From Turritopsis dohrnii (Eukaryota; Cnidaria; Hydrozoa; Anthoathecata; Oceaniidae), in assembly GCA_027922465.2 (NCBI GenBank), contig BQMF02000343.1:310001-374000 (forward strand): a stretch of 64,000 nucleotides of DNA, written 5' to 3'. Positions 47,240-58,231 of the stretch are shown here, piece after piece. The translations under genes and the position numbers were made by a program. Under the pieces are notes generated by a model. It saw nothing but the letters and a program-made list of their open reading frames with translations. It was not told where the DNA came from and ran no database searches. The stretch's first letter is position 1, and every line of letters begins with the position of its first letter.

Positions 47240-48430
47240 ATTTGTATTACAGGTTTACAAAAGAAAATTGTCAAACCTAATTTTAATTAAAAAAACAGTT
47301 TGCAGTAGACAACAATGAAAGGAATCAAAATATCTAATAACAAGTGATATATATATACGTAACATTTCAAATTAGGACAGAAAATTTATTTTCAAAAAAG
47401 AGATGTCCTTAAAGTCATAATTTTGAAAAATTGAATTCAGACATCTCTATTCAAAAAAAAATTATTCATACTCAATGTTTATTAAAAAGAGAAAAAGTTT
47501 CATTTTTGATTTTTAACTCAATATTTTGTCCTGCACCTCAGAAAATTGTCAGGAACTTTATAGGCCCTGAAGAATATCTTCAATATCTATTATCTGATTA
47601 AAATGACCTTCGTGGAAAAAAACAACAGAATTTGGTAGTGAAAATACACGTCTATAACTAAATCACTACAAAGCTGAAAGTAGAAATTTGTGTTTTGGCT
47701 TTGGATTGTGTTTTGATTTTATGTTCCATGTTTGTACAAGAAAAATTGACAGTATTACTAATTTTTACAAAACATATCTACACAGTATATCAAAACAGTA
47801 TACGTGATCATGAAATAAATCCATAGTAAATTATGTTTCTGTTGTCAGAGTAAATGACTATCCAGGGAAGCACACTCGACCGGATTCTTTCACAAGTTAT
47901 GCATCACAATCCTGCGTTTTAAAATATTATACGTAATTGGTACTCTGAACATCTTATTGCATATAATACGACATCACGTTTGTACTTCTAGTTGTAATGT
48001 AATGTATACTCTTTGAATTTACAAAACTGGTTGAACTGATTGTTCTCCACACCACATAAAAAGGTTTCCTTTATATGGCTGTATACATCCATCATGTGCT
48101 TTCCAGTTCACTTTCAGTTCGGTTGTATTTGGGCTATATCAATAAAAATAAATCTTCAGCTTGGCTATTAATAATAAATTTTCGCCTTTGCATTGAAATC
48201 ACAGCTTCAATGTTTTGCTGCATTTAATCACCAATCATCATAACAACCAGTAACAACATTGTTATATCAACACACAAAAACAAAACATCATTGATATCAA
48301 TTTTCTTCTGTATTTTGCACGTTCATTCAAAAGTTTTTACAAAACCTTTTAAGACAACACCGAACTAAGAATTTATTTCCATCATTTAATGTTTTTCGTA
48401 TTGAATCATTTATGTTCCAAGTCTGTAGGA
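47240..48430 (-). repeat. reverse-oriented mariner-like and adjoining repeat copy
   Basis: The segment mirrors 13255-14070: 47240-47740 matches the reverse of about 13680-14070, and 48080-48430 matches the reverse of the mariner interior at 13400-13650 and 19750-19990 (TTATTTCCATCATTTAATG and GAACGTGCAAAATACAGAAG in inverse). No coding frame. Confidence 0.55.
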
Positions 48431-49333
48431 ACCATTACTACATCCTTTCACCACACAAATGATAAGTCATTTTGATTTTACATCGAAAGTTTACTCGAAA
48501 TGTTTGTGCTAAATTCACATGGAGTTGTTTCTATGGAGACGCGCTTATTTTGAAACCCGTGTATTTGTTTGCAATTCATGTTTTGACACGTTTACGACTT
48601 ACGGGTTTGGCTTTTCAAGATAGCAAATAGCAAATGGGCTTCTGTTTACCTTGGATTATGGGTTCCATGAACAGTTACAGCCATTTTAATCTTTCTGTTG
48701 TTTTCATGTGCGCGCAATTTATTTCTATATCGTATCGTGAAAGGATTTAATATGAGCATTTTTTATGTGTTTCAGATCTTTCGAGTAAAAAGATGTTTAG
48801 GATGTGCAGTGTTGATAGTTAACAGGTAAAATGCTTTATCTGGAATACCTACAGAGTTTTTAATTAAAAGGGCGGGGAGTACTTATTTCCATTTTGACGT
48901 TACATTTTTTAATCACAGGGAACCATTGCATTGCATCTAGAATCGTACAGGGCGCTTTTCGGAAGATATCTCGAGAACCACATTTTTAATGGTCCGCGCA
49001 ACATTGGTGAACAGGGCTGTGATGTTTGATCGCCGACATCTCGGTAACGGTTACTGTATTTTTCAGATCAGTTGGATGTACTTTCTCGACGTCCTTCTGT
49101 GATTCAAAATTTTGAAGCCATTTTTTGAGACGTCATTTTCGAAATCAAAACACGTAAATATTTTACACAAGATGCAATTTATTTTTGAGAGTGAAAATAG
49201 CGGATGCACAGCGCGTATAAATTCATTTTACTAAGCCTTTATTTTGCGGTTCAGCTCACATTGATTAAAACTGGTAAAAAAAATTTTTACCCGCTTGTTT
49301 GATTGTGTTTCATGTCTCCAGAGTAACAAATTA
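48431..49333. other. no gene recognised
   Basis: AT-rich. 48870-48890 holds an isolated GGGGAGTACTTATTTCC phrase like those in the next element. 49240-49300 holds TGCGGTTCAGCTCACATTGA plus a GGTAAAAA/TTTTTACC hairpin; the first phrase recurs as a direct repeat at about 50463 on the far side of that element. Confidence 0.4.
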
Positions 49334-50394
49334 TCCCGGTGTAGCAGCTTATAATCACTCCCTGACAAAAAGTACTCCCCCAGTACTTACTTCCTAGTAA
49401 AAAACTACTCCCTCAGTACTTTTTTCCTAGTAAATAAGTACTCCCTTTAGGAAATAAGTACTCCCCAAAGGGATTACTTATTTCCTAGGCCAAAGTAATT
49501 CCTTTTTCAAAGATGTCATTACATTACATTGCATTGTGAAATGATTCATTCGAACTTCATTCGAACTTGATGCTTTGAAAATCCACGTTTTGGAAAGGGA
49601 TTGACATTTAAAACTACGAAGATCACGGAAACAATGGCACATCATGTTGATTTTGATGCTATCGAAAAATATTTGAAATGTTTGAAAGAAATGTGTAGAT
49701 GCGTTGTACAAGAAAATTGTTAACGAGAGTGAGAAATTGGTTATCAACTTCCTTCCCGTGCAAAAACAGCCTGATGGCTTCAATTGTGGCCCATTCGCTG
49801 TGGCCTTTGCAGCAGAAATTTTGAATGGGTCATCGCCCATGGAGGCCCATTTTGATGTTGGAAAAATGCGAGACCATCTTATCTTGTGTTTGATAAAGAA
49901 GAACTTGTCGCCATTCCCTAAAGTCAAAATTCCCTAATCAAAACTTATAATGAGACTAGCTGCCGAAAAATAACTGGCACTTCTATAACTATTATAAGCT
50001 ACCTGTATGCAAGTATTAATGCTGATAGTGTGCTGAAGACACAGGAATGTAGGATATGTCAAAATGTTTTATTTTTGTTTTTGTTATGTGCGTTTGTTTT
50101 CATTCCCCTCAGTTATTTCAAGCACCGTCCTTTCCATTAAACAGAAAATCAGTAATCCTTTTACAGAAATTCGCATATTCATGGGACGATTTGGTGTGTA
50201 GTTTACCGAAACTGCTCAAGGGCATAAAAAGGGGAGTACTTATTTCCAAGGGGAAGTACAAATTTACTAGGAAATAAGGAATCCCGAGAGTACTTATTTC
50301 TTAGGAAAAAGGTACTGGGGAGTATTTATTTCCTAGGAAATAAGTACTGGTGAGTACTCATTGAGGGGAGTACTTTTAGGCGGTGACACCGGGA
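49334..50394. mobile_element. TIR element with tandem AGTACTTATTTCC ends and a Ulp1-like gene remnant
   Basis: The outer ends TCCCGGTGTAGCAGC and (inverse) TCCCGGTGTCACCGC face each other. Inside each end is a cluster of short repeats around AAATAAGTACTCCCC (49370-49490) or GGGGAGTACTTATTTCC (50230-50370), so the two clusters are inverted relative to each other. A Ulp1/C48 protease tail lies between them at 49704-49937. Several cut-and-paste superfamilies carry Ulp1 proteases, so the superfamily is left open. No clear target duplication was found. Confidence 0.65.
49704..49937 (+). pseudogene. Ulp1/C48-like cysteine protease C-terminal fragment
   Basis: The frame reads SEKLVINFLPVQKQPDGFNC, then GPFAVAFAAEILNG, FDVGKMRDHLILCL and a stop. 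The Q-x(5)-NCG block holds the oxyanion Gln and nucleophile Cys of the C48 family, which removes SUMO-like proteins. The His and Asp part expected upstream is not readable in any frame, so this is a truncated copy carried by the surrounding TIR element. Confidence 0.7.
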
Positions 50395-50526
50395 ACAAAA
50401 GTATTTCGATGTTTTAGTTTTTTAATTATTTTGATGTTTGGTTCTTTCCATTAAGCTTTTCTGCGGTTCAGCTCACATTGATTAGAACTGGTAAAAAAGT
50501 TTTACTTGGGTTACTAGTCTTATCTA

Positions 50527-51757
50527 TCTATATATTAATAGCCGATTCTCCGTCTGTCTGTCACGCAAAATGGTAGATTGAGTTGTGAGCGAAGTTATTT
50601 CTTTTTTGTGTGTGCGACCTCAGCGCGAAACAAATACATTGCAACCCCAATCGAACATGACTTTTTATGGCTGGTGAACCATCAGGGATAACTTTTTTTT
50701 ATTATAATTTATATATTCGTAGCTGGTGAAAAAAGTGTGTCATGAAACAAAATACTTTTTCTGTTTTTGTCTTATTAGTTTAATTTCTCATAATGCGCTT
50801 CTGATCAAACATGTTTCTATTCACTTCATTCATTTAGCACGTGCATATTTTTCTCCTCCCGTGTGATCTTTTTAAGAGAAACCATTTTTTTCACCTACTT
50901 CTGACAGCACCCATGTTAGAGCGCGTAAAACAAAAGCTAATTATAAGTTGAAGTTTTTTCTCTAATCGTTTTGAGTGTATTGCTAAACTGATAATCGATT
51001 GGTTTTAAAAAGTGAACAAGAGCCAGATGGCGCAAAACGGTAGCAGCAAGTTTACTTTTCACGCAAACGCTTTCGAAATTTTACTTTAAGTACTAAAAAC
51101 TTTTTTACTGGGTGTTTTCTAAGATATCTTACTGGTGGAAAACAGGCATTAACGATAAATTTGATGAAAATGATTAATTAGTGTAAATAGGGTCTAACCA
51201 TAAAACACCAGCAATAATTTATTTAAAGACAAAAGAATTATACATGCGTGAGCTGTGTGTTTTTTATAAGAAATTTTTTCGTAAGAGCTTATGTAGAAAA
51301 AAAAAGTTTGTTTATAATAATAATAATTTTTGACGAAACCAAAATTGAATTCCAACAAATAAACTGCCTTTTTGAACTAGATCTTTGAAAACTTTAATAA
51401 ACAAACATAGTGTAATAGCTAACAAACCAAACGAGGTAATAAGAAATTTTGAACTGATAAGCTTTACTAACAAGAAAAGCAACATATCAAGTATATATTT
51501 TCAGTTAGCGTAATGAACTAAAAGTCCCATTTTTATGTACGCCTATTTGATTAGAATTCGAATGAATTCTAAATTCGTGGATTAAGTTATAAAATATCAG
51601 GTTTTGTACTTTTAAAATAAAAGATAATCTACTTTTAAATGTTCGATATGAAAAAGCTTCCAAATTACGAAGGCTGCGTTCCTTCATTAGAATTTACATT
51701 GCGTTTTTGATAGAGTCCCGCAGACTCTAAATCGGAGACTAATTGCCATTTCGGCCG

Positions 51758-51790
<33 letters not shown>

Positions 51791-51791
51791 C

Positions 51792-51824
<33 letters not shown>

Positions 51825-52269
51825 CCACGGGTGTTTTAATACGGTATTCGCTTTCGCTGCTACCGTAATAAATAGCACATTATGAAATACAGTTTTTTTG
51901 AACCATTGTTTAAACTGATATTTGATTGGTTTAAAATCGTAAATAAAAACCACGTGAAGTTCACGTTCGCAATGCATTGTGTAAAGCAAGAAAGTTTGCT
52001 GACATTTTAAATGCGACCGCGACAATGAACAGCTGAGTAAAGAACATGCAAGATTTGAAACACCAGGAACGTATTTGTCTTCAAGTGCAAACGAGCTTTA
52101 TTAAGCGATAAAGCCAGCAGCAAGGGAAGTGAAAACCATTAGAATTGAACCTCAATTGTCCCATTATATGTTCCTTACTTATTGCTGGTTTTGAGTGCAA
52201 TAATTTGGAGCAGGAGGTGACACAACGCAGGCTGAACATGGGCGGTGAGCGACGCCGTCTTGGCGGCTA
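50527..52269 (+). mobile_element. Helitron-like family A copy 3, split by a family C repeat
   Basis: The 5' end TCTATATATTAATAGCC and the usual CACGCAAAATGGTAGATTG follow a TA-rich tract. The copy runs to about 51004 (TTGGTTTTAAAA), is interrupted by family C (51008-51875), and resumes to end at GTCTTGGCGG-CTAG (52269). A TGATTGGTTTTAAAA-like phrase occurs on both sides of the insert, so the junction may include a duplication. Confidence 0.55.
51008..51875. repeat. interspersed repeat family C, copy 2 (without the MITE)
   Basis: From ACAAGAGCCAGATGGCGCAA to GCTGCTACCGTAATAA it parallels 22690-24235. At 51291-51302 it reads GTAAGAGCTTATGTAG with a single TTA, the unoccupied form of the site that holds the Harbinger MITE in the other copy. 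A long (GTA)n tract (51757-51826) precedes its end; the poly-Thr frame opposite is an artefact of it. Confidence 0.8.
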
Positions 52270-52562
52270 GTATTATACTAATTCGCGTTGTGCATTCCAC
52301 TTTTATTTTAACTAAATTTTACGTAGGATTTCCTATACTGTCCACGTAAAACTACGTAGGGCGAGAACGTTTTTTTCTCTGTAATGACGTCAGATTCTAC
52401 TGAATCATTAATCTGACGTCAGTTTTTTTTATCAGTACAAACAACAACTTTTATACGCTTACACGGGACACGGGTTCATTTTCGAAATAACAACCGGTAA
52501 GAAATGTTTTGCCAAAAATGTATGGTGATTGCGGGCGGCGTGCGACGACGCCTTGGCGTCTA
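52270..52562 (+). mobile_element. short Helitron-like element, ~290 bp
   Basis: It starts TATTATACTAATTCGCG directly after the CTAG of the preceding copy and ends with GACGCC-TT-GGCGTC then TAG (CTAG), a perfect 6-bp hairpin. The stem differs from the family A stem GCCGCC/GGCGGC by a paired change. Contains two TGACGTCAG sites. The next Helitron-like start (TCTATCTTATTATAATAATC) follows at once. Confidence 0.65.
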
Positions 52563-52615
52563 GTCTATCTTATTATAATAATCCGCAAACGTGTGCAACA
52601 CATTTAACTTAACTT

Positions 52616-53191
52616 TTGTCATTAGAAACCCATCTGAATGAGTTACTGCTTTCCTGTTACAAGAAACTTAGTGTACTACGCAGATTAAAAAACTTTGCGC
52701 CAATGAATATCCGCAAACACCTGGTTCAATCTTTGGTATTATCGAAACTCGATTATTGCAATACACTATTCTGTAACACGACGCAGCATAATCAGAACCG
52801 CCTTGATAAACTTTTAAAATCAGCTGCTGGTTTCTCCAATGGGAAATACGCAAACACTCTCGACGTAATCCAGTTGAAATGGTTGCCAATGGAATATAGA
52901 ATGAAATATAACATGTTAAAACTGGCCCATAAATCGCTATACACACCAAATTTTCCAGACTACCTGGCCGTACATGTACGAGAAAGCAAATGTCCAAGAC
53001 GTACTGCGTCTGACGACGGAAAAAAACTAATAGTAACCAAATCCACAAAAACATTTGAAGGCATATGCAGTCGTCTATTCAATGAACTTTCATCGAGCTT
53101 GAGGGCAGTTGAAGACCATCAAAAATTTTCACACGAGTTAAAATCTTTTTATCTAGATCTCTCTTTTGCTAAGTATTTGAGCATGCATTAG
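52616..53191 (+). pseudogene. CR1/L2-like LINE C-terminal fragment (RT4)
   Basis: A continuous 190-codon frame holds LRRLKNFAPMNIRKHLVQ, LVLSKLDYCNTLF and LKWLPMEYRMKYNML, ending at LSMH-stop. This is the thumb and C-terminal region after the RT active site, as in RT1 and RT2, and none of the polymerase motifs remain. It begins about 50 bases inside a Helitron-like 5' end (52563), so capture by a Helitron or an insertion into one is possible. The frame is intact, suggesting it is young. Confidence 0.75.
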
Positions 53192-53232
53192 TAGGAATTT
53201 ATTTACTTGTTTAGGCACCACCTATCTGTTTT

Positions 53233-53510
53233 GAGACGTCCCAGCACGCACGGCAACGTTGCAGCAACGTTGTAACAACGTCACTCCCTTACGTTGTTCC
53301 AACGTTGCTCCATGGTTGCGAATGGGAATCGCGACGACGTCACTTTGCAACGTTGTTACAACGTTGCAAAAGCAACGTCGCTACAACGTTGTAATAACGT
53401 TGTAACAACGTCGGAGCAACCAACTTTCTCTGCAAGGCAACGTTGCTGCAACGTTCGAAAAACGTTGTAATAAAGTCGGAGCAACCAATTTTTCCACCAA
53501 ATTATTAGCC
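53233..53510. repeat. AACGTTG palindrome cluster
   Basis: Begins TCCCAGCACGCACGGCAACG and continues with more than a dozen AACGTTG or CAACGTT palindromes. The head resembles the TIR of the element at 27676, but the spacers differ. The opposite inverted end was not located, so it may be a half element. Confidence 0.65.
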
Positions 53511-53995
53511 TGTTGGCTCTTAAAATTACGCTACGGATGTAAAGAAGGGGCATGAAATAAAACAAAGTTCAATTTCAGGCAAAGAAAAGTTTATTTACAG
53601 ATAAAAATCGCCTTAGTAAAATAAATTTTTTACAAGTAAAATATGTTTTCTAAATAAATTAGTAATCTCTCTGAATAAATTAGTAATCTCTCTGAATAAA
53701 TTAGTAACTTTCTAGTTGGTTTTTCAAGAGAAATCAAATAGAATTACGGCAATTTTTACGCGAATCAGTCAGGTCAGTCGAAAATGGTAAAAGAACAGAC
53801 TTGTTTCAACGTATGGATTTTAACGTTTCAAATTATTCGACTCTCAGAAGAAACATCTTAATGACCAAAGATATAAGGAAAGTAGCACAAATCTCTAGTG
53901 GCATAGACCTATCCATAAATTCATAATTATTCATCGTGCAGCCCTCGCCTCGTTTCTAAATTATTATGTAATCCGTGATAATAATTATTATTTAA
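53511..53995. other. no gene recognised
   Basis: AT-rich DNA with a 2.5-copy tandem AAATTAGTAATCTCTCTGAA (about 53655-53710). Nothing coding. Confidence 0.45.
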
Positions 53996-54564
53996 CTAGT
54001 ATCTCGCGTAAAAGTTTTTTACGGCTTTTATTTCGAAAAGGATGTACAGAAATCCCGCGTTCCCGTGCATGTACCCCGTGACGAAAAATTAAATCACAAA
54101 ATCGTGACTGGAAAGTGTTCCCATGTTGAAGAGCTCGAAAAACTGATCAAAAAAATGTATGGGATCGTTTCGCTACGACCAACCGTTGCAGAGATATCGT
54201 CGATCAAAGATTTTGATGACGTCATAGCCGCAGTACCAAATAAAATTTAGGCCCAAATGTTGCGTTACCCCATCACCCGTGTTGCCGACCCTAAAAAACG
54301 TCAGTTATCCCTATTGGTTCTCGAGATATTTCCCCAAAAACGTCGCGTTCGATTGGGGATGCAATGCAATGGTTCCCCGTGATCATAAAAAGATCTGACG
54401 TCAAATGATGCCACGTGCTATTATACTAATCGTGAATGTGTCTTGCGTGGTCGAACTGCCGCTATATGACCACGATTAAGAAGATTTTGACCATTAAAAA
54501 ACAAAAATACAAACACTCTCTAAATTAAATGTGTTACACACGCACGCGAATTAGTATAATAAGA
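53996..54564 (-). mobile_element. Helitron-like family B unit 1
   Basis: Read on the minus strand it starts TCTTATTATACTAATTCGCG and ends with hairpin CGTAAAA-AAC-TTTTACG, then GCGAGATA and CTAG, followed by T. These are Helitron-type ends. On the plus strand it carries a 61-codon frame (54065-54250; MHVPRDEKLNHK to AAVPNKI) and TGACGTCA at 54217 and 54396. No Rep/helicase gene. Confidence 0.7.
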
Positions 54565-55098
54565 CTAGTATCTCGCGTAAAAGTTTTTTACGGCTATAAT
54601 TTCGAAAAGAATGTGTCGAAAATAGGCGACCAAAAATTAAATCACAAAATCGTGACTGGAAAGTGTTCCCATGTTGTAGAGCTCGAAAAGCTGATCAAAA
54701 AAGTATATGGGATCGTTTCGCTACGATCAACTGTTGCAGAGATATCGTCGATCAAAGATTTTAATGACGTCATATCCGCAGTACCAAATAAAATTTAGGT
54801 CCAAATGTTGCGTCACCCCGTCACCCGTGTTGCCGACCCCAAAAAACGTCAGTTATCGCTATTGGTTCTCGAGATATTTCCCCCAAAACGTCGTGTTCGA
54901 TTGGGGATGCAATGCAATGGCTCCCCCGTGATACGACAAAAATAACTGACGTCACGCCGCGTGCTAATATACTAATCGTCAATTGCCAATGGTCTAACGA
55001 AAAAATGACCACGATTAAGAAGATTTTGACCGTAAATTTAGAAAAAACAAAACACTCTCTAAAATAAAAGTGGTATGCACAACGCGAATTAGTATATA
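54565..55098 (-). mobile_element. Helitron-like family B unit 2
   Basis: Same structure as unit 1, starting directly at its edge. The hairpin stem is kept. The internal frame reads HKIVTGKCSHVVELEKL to SAVPNKI and ends at 54798; it opens upstream through the unit 1 border at 54529, but that part is an accident of the junction. Carries the paired TGACGTCA sites. Confidence 0.7.
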
Positions 55099-56128
55099 CT
55101 AGCCGCCAAGGCGGCGTCGCTCGCCGCCCATGTTCAGCATGCGTTGACTTCACGAAAAATAAAATTAAGGAATTGGCAACCGAAAGTGTTACCATGTTGT
55201 AGAGCTCGAAAAACTGATTAAAAAAATGTATGGGATCGTTCTGCTGCGATCAACCGTTACAGAGATATCATTCTTCAAAGATTTTGATGACGTCACAGAC
55301 CCCTCCCAAAAAAATTAGACCCAAATTTTTTGTCACCCCATCGCCTGTATCGCGGACCTGAAAAAACGTCAGTTATCCTAGAGGCAGATTCGAAATCAAA
55401 TATCAAATATCAGTTTACAATGGTTCCAAAAAAACCCAAATTTCATGTGTTATTTATTTTTTAAAACAATCGTTCATCAGTACAACAATGCACTCAAAAC
55501 GTAGAGAGAAAAAAACTTTTTATTAGCTTTTGTTTTAAAAACGTTACGCGCTCTAACATGGGTGCTATCAAACAGGGGGAAAATGGTTTCTCTTCTTAAA
55601 AAGTTCACACGGAGGAGAGAAAAAAGGCACGTGCTAAATGAATAAATAGAATAAAAAAACGTTCGATCAGAACGCTTAACAATTAAAAGAAGAAATTAAT
55701 TTATTAAAAGAAAAGCAAAAAAAAAAAAAAAAACATTTTGTTTTGATATGATACTCTTTTTTTACCTATCGGTTTTTAAACATTTTGATTGCTCAAAAAA
55801 AAAGTTCACCCGTCTCAGACAGTCAGGCAAGAGTTAGTGGCAAACCGAACATATGCTGCCACGTTCTGCCACTGCTGCTTTTTGTCCAAAATGTTTAATC
55901 AGTTAGTTTCTTTGTATTTAGTTGATGTACTGTTTTCAAAGCCAAGTCAATGTGGAATATAAAACTAACAATAATGATAAAAACAAAACGTTATTCCTAT
56001 TAGTTCATCAGCCAAAAAAAAGTCACATTCGATTGGGTTTGCAATGTATTTGCTTCGAACTCACGTCGCACACAAAAAAAGAAATAATTTCGCTCACAAC
56101 TCAATCTACCATTTTGCGTGACTTACAA

Positions 56129-56169
<41 letters not shown>

Positions 56170-56191
56170 GAATCGGCTATTAATATATAGA
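55099..56191 (-). mobile_element. chimeric Helitron-like element, family A with a family B core
   Basis: The minus-strand 5' end TCTATATATTAATAGCC (56191) and the 3' end hairpin with CTAG (55099) are family A. The segment 55140-55380 is family B (HVVELEKLIKKMYGIV, GATGACGTCA). The (CAGA)n tract at 56130-56168 and the GAGACGGGTG phrase are family A. It fills the position of a unit in the array and abuts its neighbours without spacer. Confidence 0.65.
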
Positions 56192-56748
56192 CTAGTATCC
56201 CGGGTAAAAACTTTTTACCGAACTTAACTTCGAAAAGGATGGGTCAAAATCGCGTTTCCCGTGAACAATCCCCGTGATGAAAATTTCAATTTAGGAATTG
56301 GAAACCGAAAATGTAACCATGTTGTAGAGCTTGAAAAACTGATCAAAAAAATGTATGGGATCGTTTCGCTACGTTAGAGAGATATCGCTGATCAAAGATT
56401 TTAATGACGTCATATCCGCAGTACCAAATAAAATTTAGGCCCAAATGATGCGTCACCCCATCACCCGTATCGCTGACCCCAAAAAACGTCAGTTATCCCT
56501 ATTGGTTCTCGAGATATTTCCCCAAAAACGTCGCGTTCGATTGGGGATGCAATGCAATGATTCCCCGTGATCATAAAAAAACTGACGTCAAATGATGCCA
56601 CGTGCTTTTGGAATGATCGTGAAAAAAGTGTCTCTCGACTCTACGTGGTTTTACGCGCACATAAGAGGACGATGACCGTAAAAATTAAACAAATATATCA
56701 CTCTCTAAAATAAAAGTGGGATGCACAGCGCGGATTATTATAATAAGA
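56192..56748 (-). mobile_element. Helitron-like family B unit 4
   Basis: The hairpin here is GGTAAAAA-G-TTTTTACC, with G-C where unit 1 has C-G at the same pair. The internal frame is disrupted by a small deletion around CTACGTTAGAGAG (56370), which also removes part of the coding-like stretch. The 5' end is TCTTATTATAATAATCCGCG at 56748. Confidence 0.7.
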
Positions 56749-56868
56749 CTAGATTAGACCCTGAAATGAAAGAAACTCACGGTCATGCAGACACAGAGTA
56801 TTGACAATACAAAAGTAACAATCTTACAAAAAAGCCAGTTCGGAAATCACAATTAGTTCTGACAGTGT

Positions 56869-56989
56869 TCAATAAGTTTTACAGTAATAATTATCCAACT
56901 TGTGATAACTCATAAGCCCAATAAACCTGGTAGGTACGTTTCTGACTCTGCTCACTGAGTCTGATGTAACAACATCGCCAACAATTTTC
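56869..56989 (-). CDS. possible orphan 3' exon between Helitron units
   Basis: After an acceptor (TTTTTTTAG) the minus strand reads KIVGDVVTSDSVSRVRN, VPTRFIGLMSYHKLDNYY and a stop. It lies in the only non-repeat stretch of the array (56749-57113). LMSY also occurs in the DUF4806-like exons at 60.5 kb, so it may be a diverged duplicate of that gene's tail, but the similarity is slight. No partner exon was found. Confidence 0.3.
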
Positions 56990-57113
56990 CTAAAAAAATG
57001 TGAAAGGCGACATAATTCATTATTAAATTTCTATAGAAAAGTTTTAAAATTTTCGCAACCTTGGTTGATCAACATTGCTTTTATATTTTGCGTAGCAAAA
57101 CAATATCTTTATA

Positions 57114-57678
57114 CTAGTATCCAGGGTAAAAACCTTTTACCGAACTTAACTTCGAAAACATTAGGTCAAATCCACCATTCCCGTGTACGTACCCCGTGAC
57201 GAAAAAATTGATCATAGAATCGCAACTAAAAAGTATACCCATGTTGTAGAGCTCGAAAAGCTGATCAAAAAAGTGTATGGGATCGTTTCGCTACGACCAA
57301 CCGTTGCGGAGATATCGCTGATCAAAGATTTCGATGACGTCATATCCGCAGTACCAAATAAAATTTAGGCCCAAATGATGCGTCACCCCATCACCCGTAT
57401 CGCTGACCCCAAAAAACGTCAGTTATCCCTATTGGTTCTGGAGATATTTCCCCAAAAACGTCGCGTTCGATTGGGGATGCAATGCAATGATTCCCCGTGA
57501 TTATAAAAAACTGACGTCAAATGATGCCACGTGCTTTTGGAATGATCGTGAAAAAAGTGTCTCTCGACTCTACGTGGTTTTACGCGCACATAAGAGGACG
57601 ATGACCGTAAATTTAAACTAAATATATCACTCTCTAAAATAAAAGTGGGATGCACACACGCGGATTAGTATAATAAGA
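57114..57678 (-). mobile_element. Helitron-like family B unit 5
   Basis: Hairpin GGTAAAA-GGT-TTTTACC, then CTGGATA and CTAG. The internal frame 57183-57368 reads MYVPRDEKIDHRI to SAVPNKI. The unit 4 and unit 5 interiors are more alike than either is to units 1-2. Paired TGACGTCA sites are present. Confidence 0.7.
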
Positions 57679-58231
57679 CTAGTATCTCGCGTAAAAGTTT
57701 TTTACGACTTTAATTTCGAAAAAAATCTGCAGAAATACGACGCGTTCCCGTGTGTGTACCCCGTGACGAAAATTTTAATTACGGAATTGGAAATGGAAAG
57801 TGTGCCCATGTTGTAGAGCTCGAAAAACTGAGCAAAAAAATGTATGGGATTGTTTCGCTACGACCAACTGTTGCAGAGATATCAGCGATCAAAGATTTTG
57901 ATGACGTCATAGCCGCAGTACCAAATGAAATTTAGGTCCAAATGTTGCGTCACCCCATCACCCATATCGCCGACCCTGTAAAACGTCAGTTATCCCTATT
58001 GGTTCTCGAGATATTTCCCCAAATACGTCGCGTTCGATTGGGGATGCAATGCAATGAATCCCCCATGATGCGAAATAACTGACGTCACGCCGCGTGCTAT
58101 TATACTAATCCTCGATTATCAATGGTCTAACGAAAAAATGACCACGATTAAGAACATTTTGACCGTAAATTTTAAAAAAACACAACACTCTCTAAAATAA
58201 AAGTTGTATGCACAACGCGGATTAGTATATA
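57679..58231 (-). mobile_element. Helitron-like family B unit 6
   Basis: Abuts unit 5 directly. Internal frame 57750-57935 reads MCVPRDENFNYG to AAVPNEI. The hairpin is CGTAAAA/TTTTACG as in unit 1. Ends TGCACAACGCGGATTAGTATA on the plus strand. Confidence 0.7.

Noticed and set aside
51687..52025. Protein with a long poly-Thr stretch on the minus strand
   Set aside because: The Thr run is simply the (GTA)n microsatellite at 51757-51826 read backwards; flanks belong to interspersed repeat family C.
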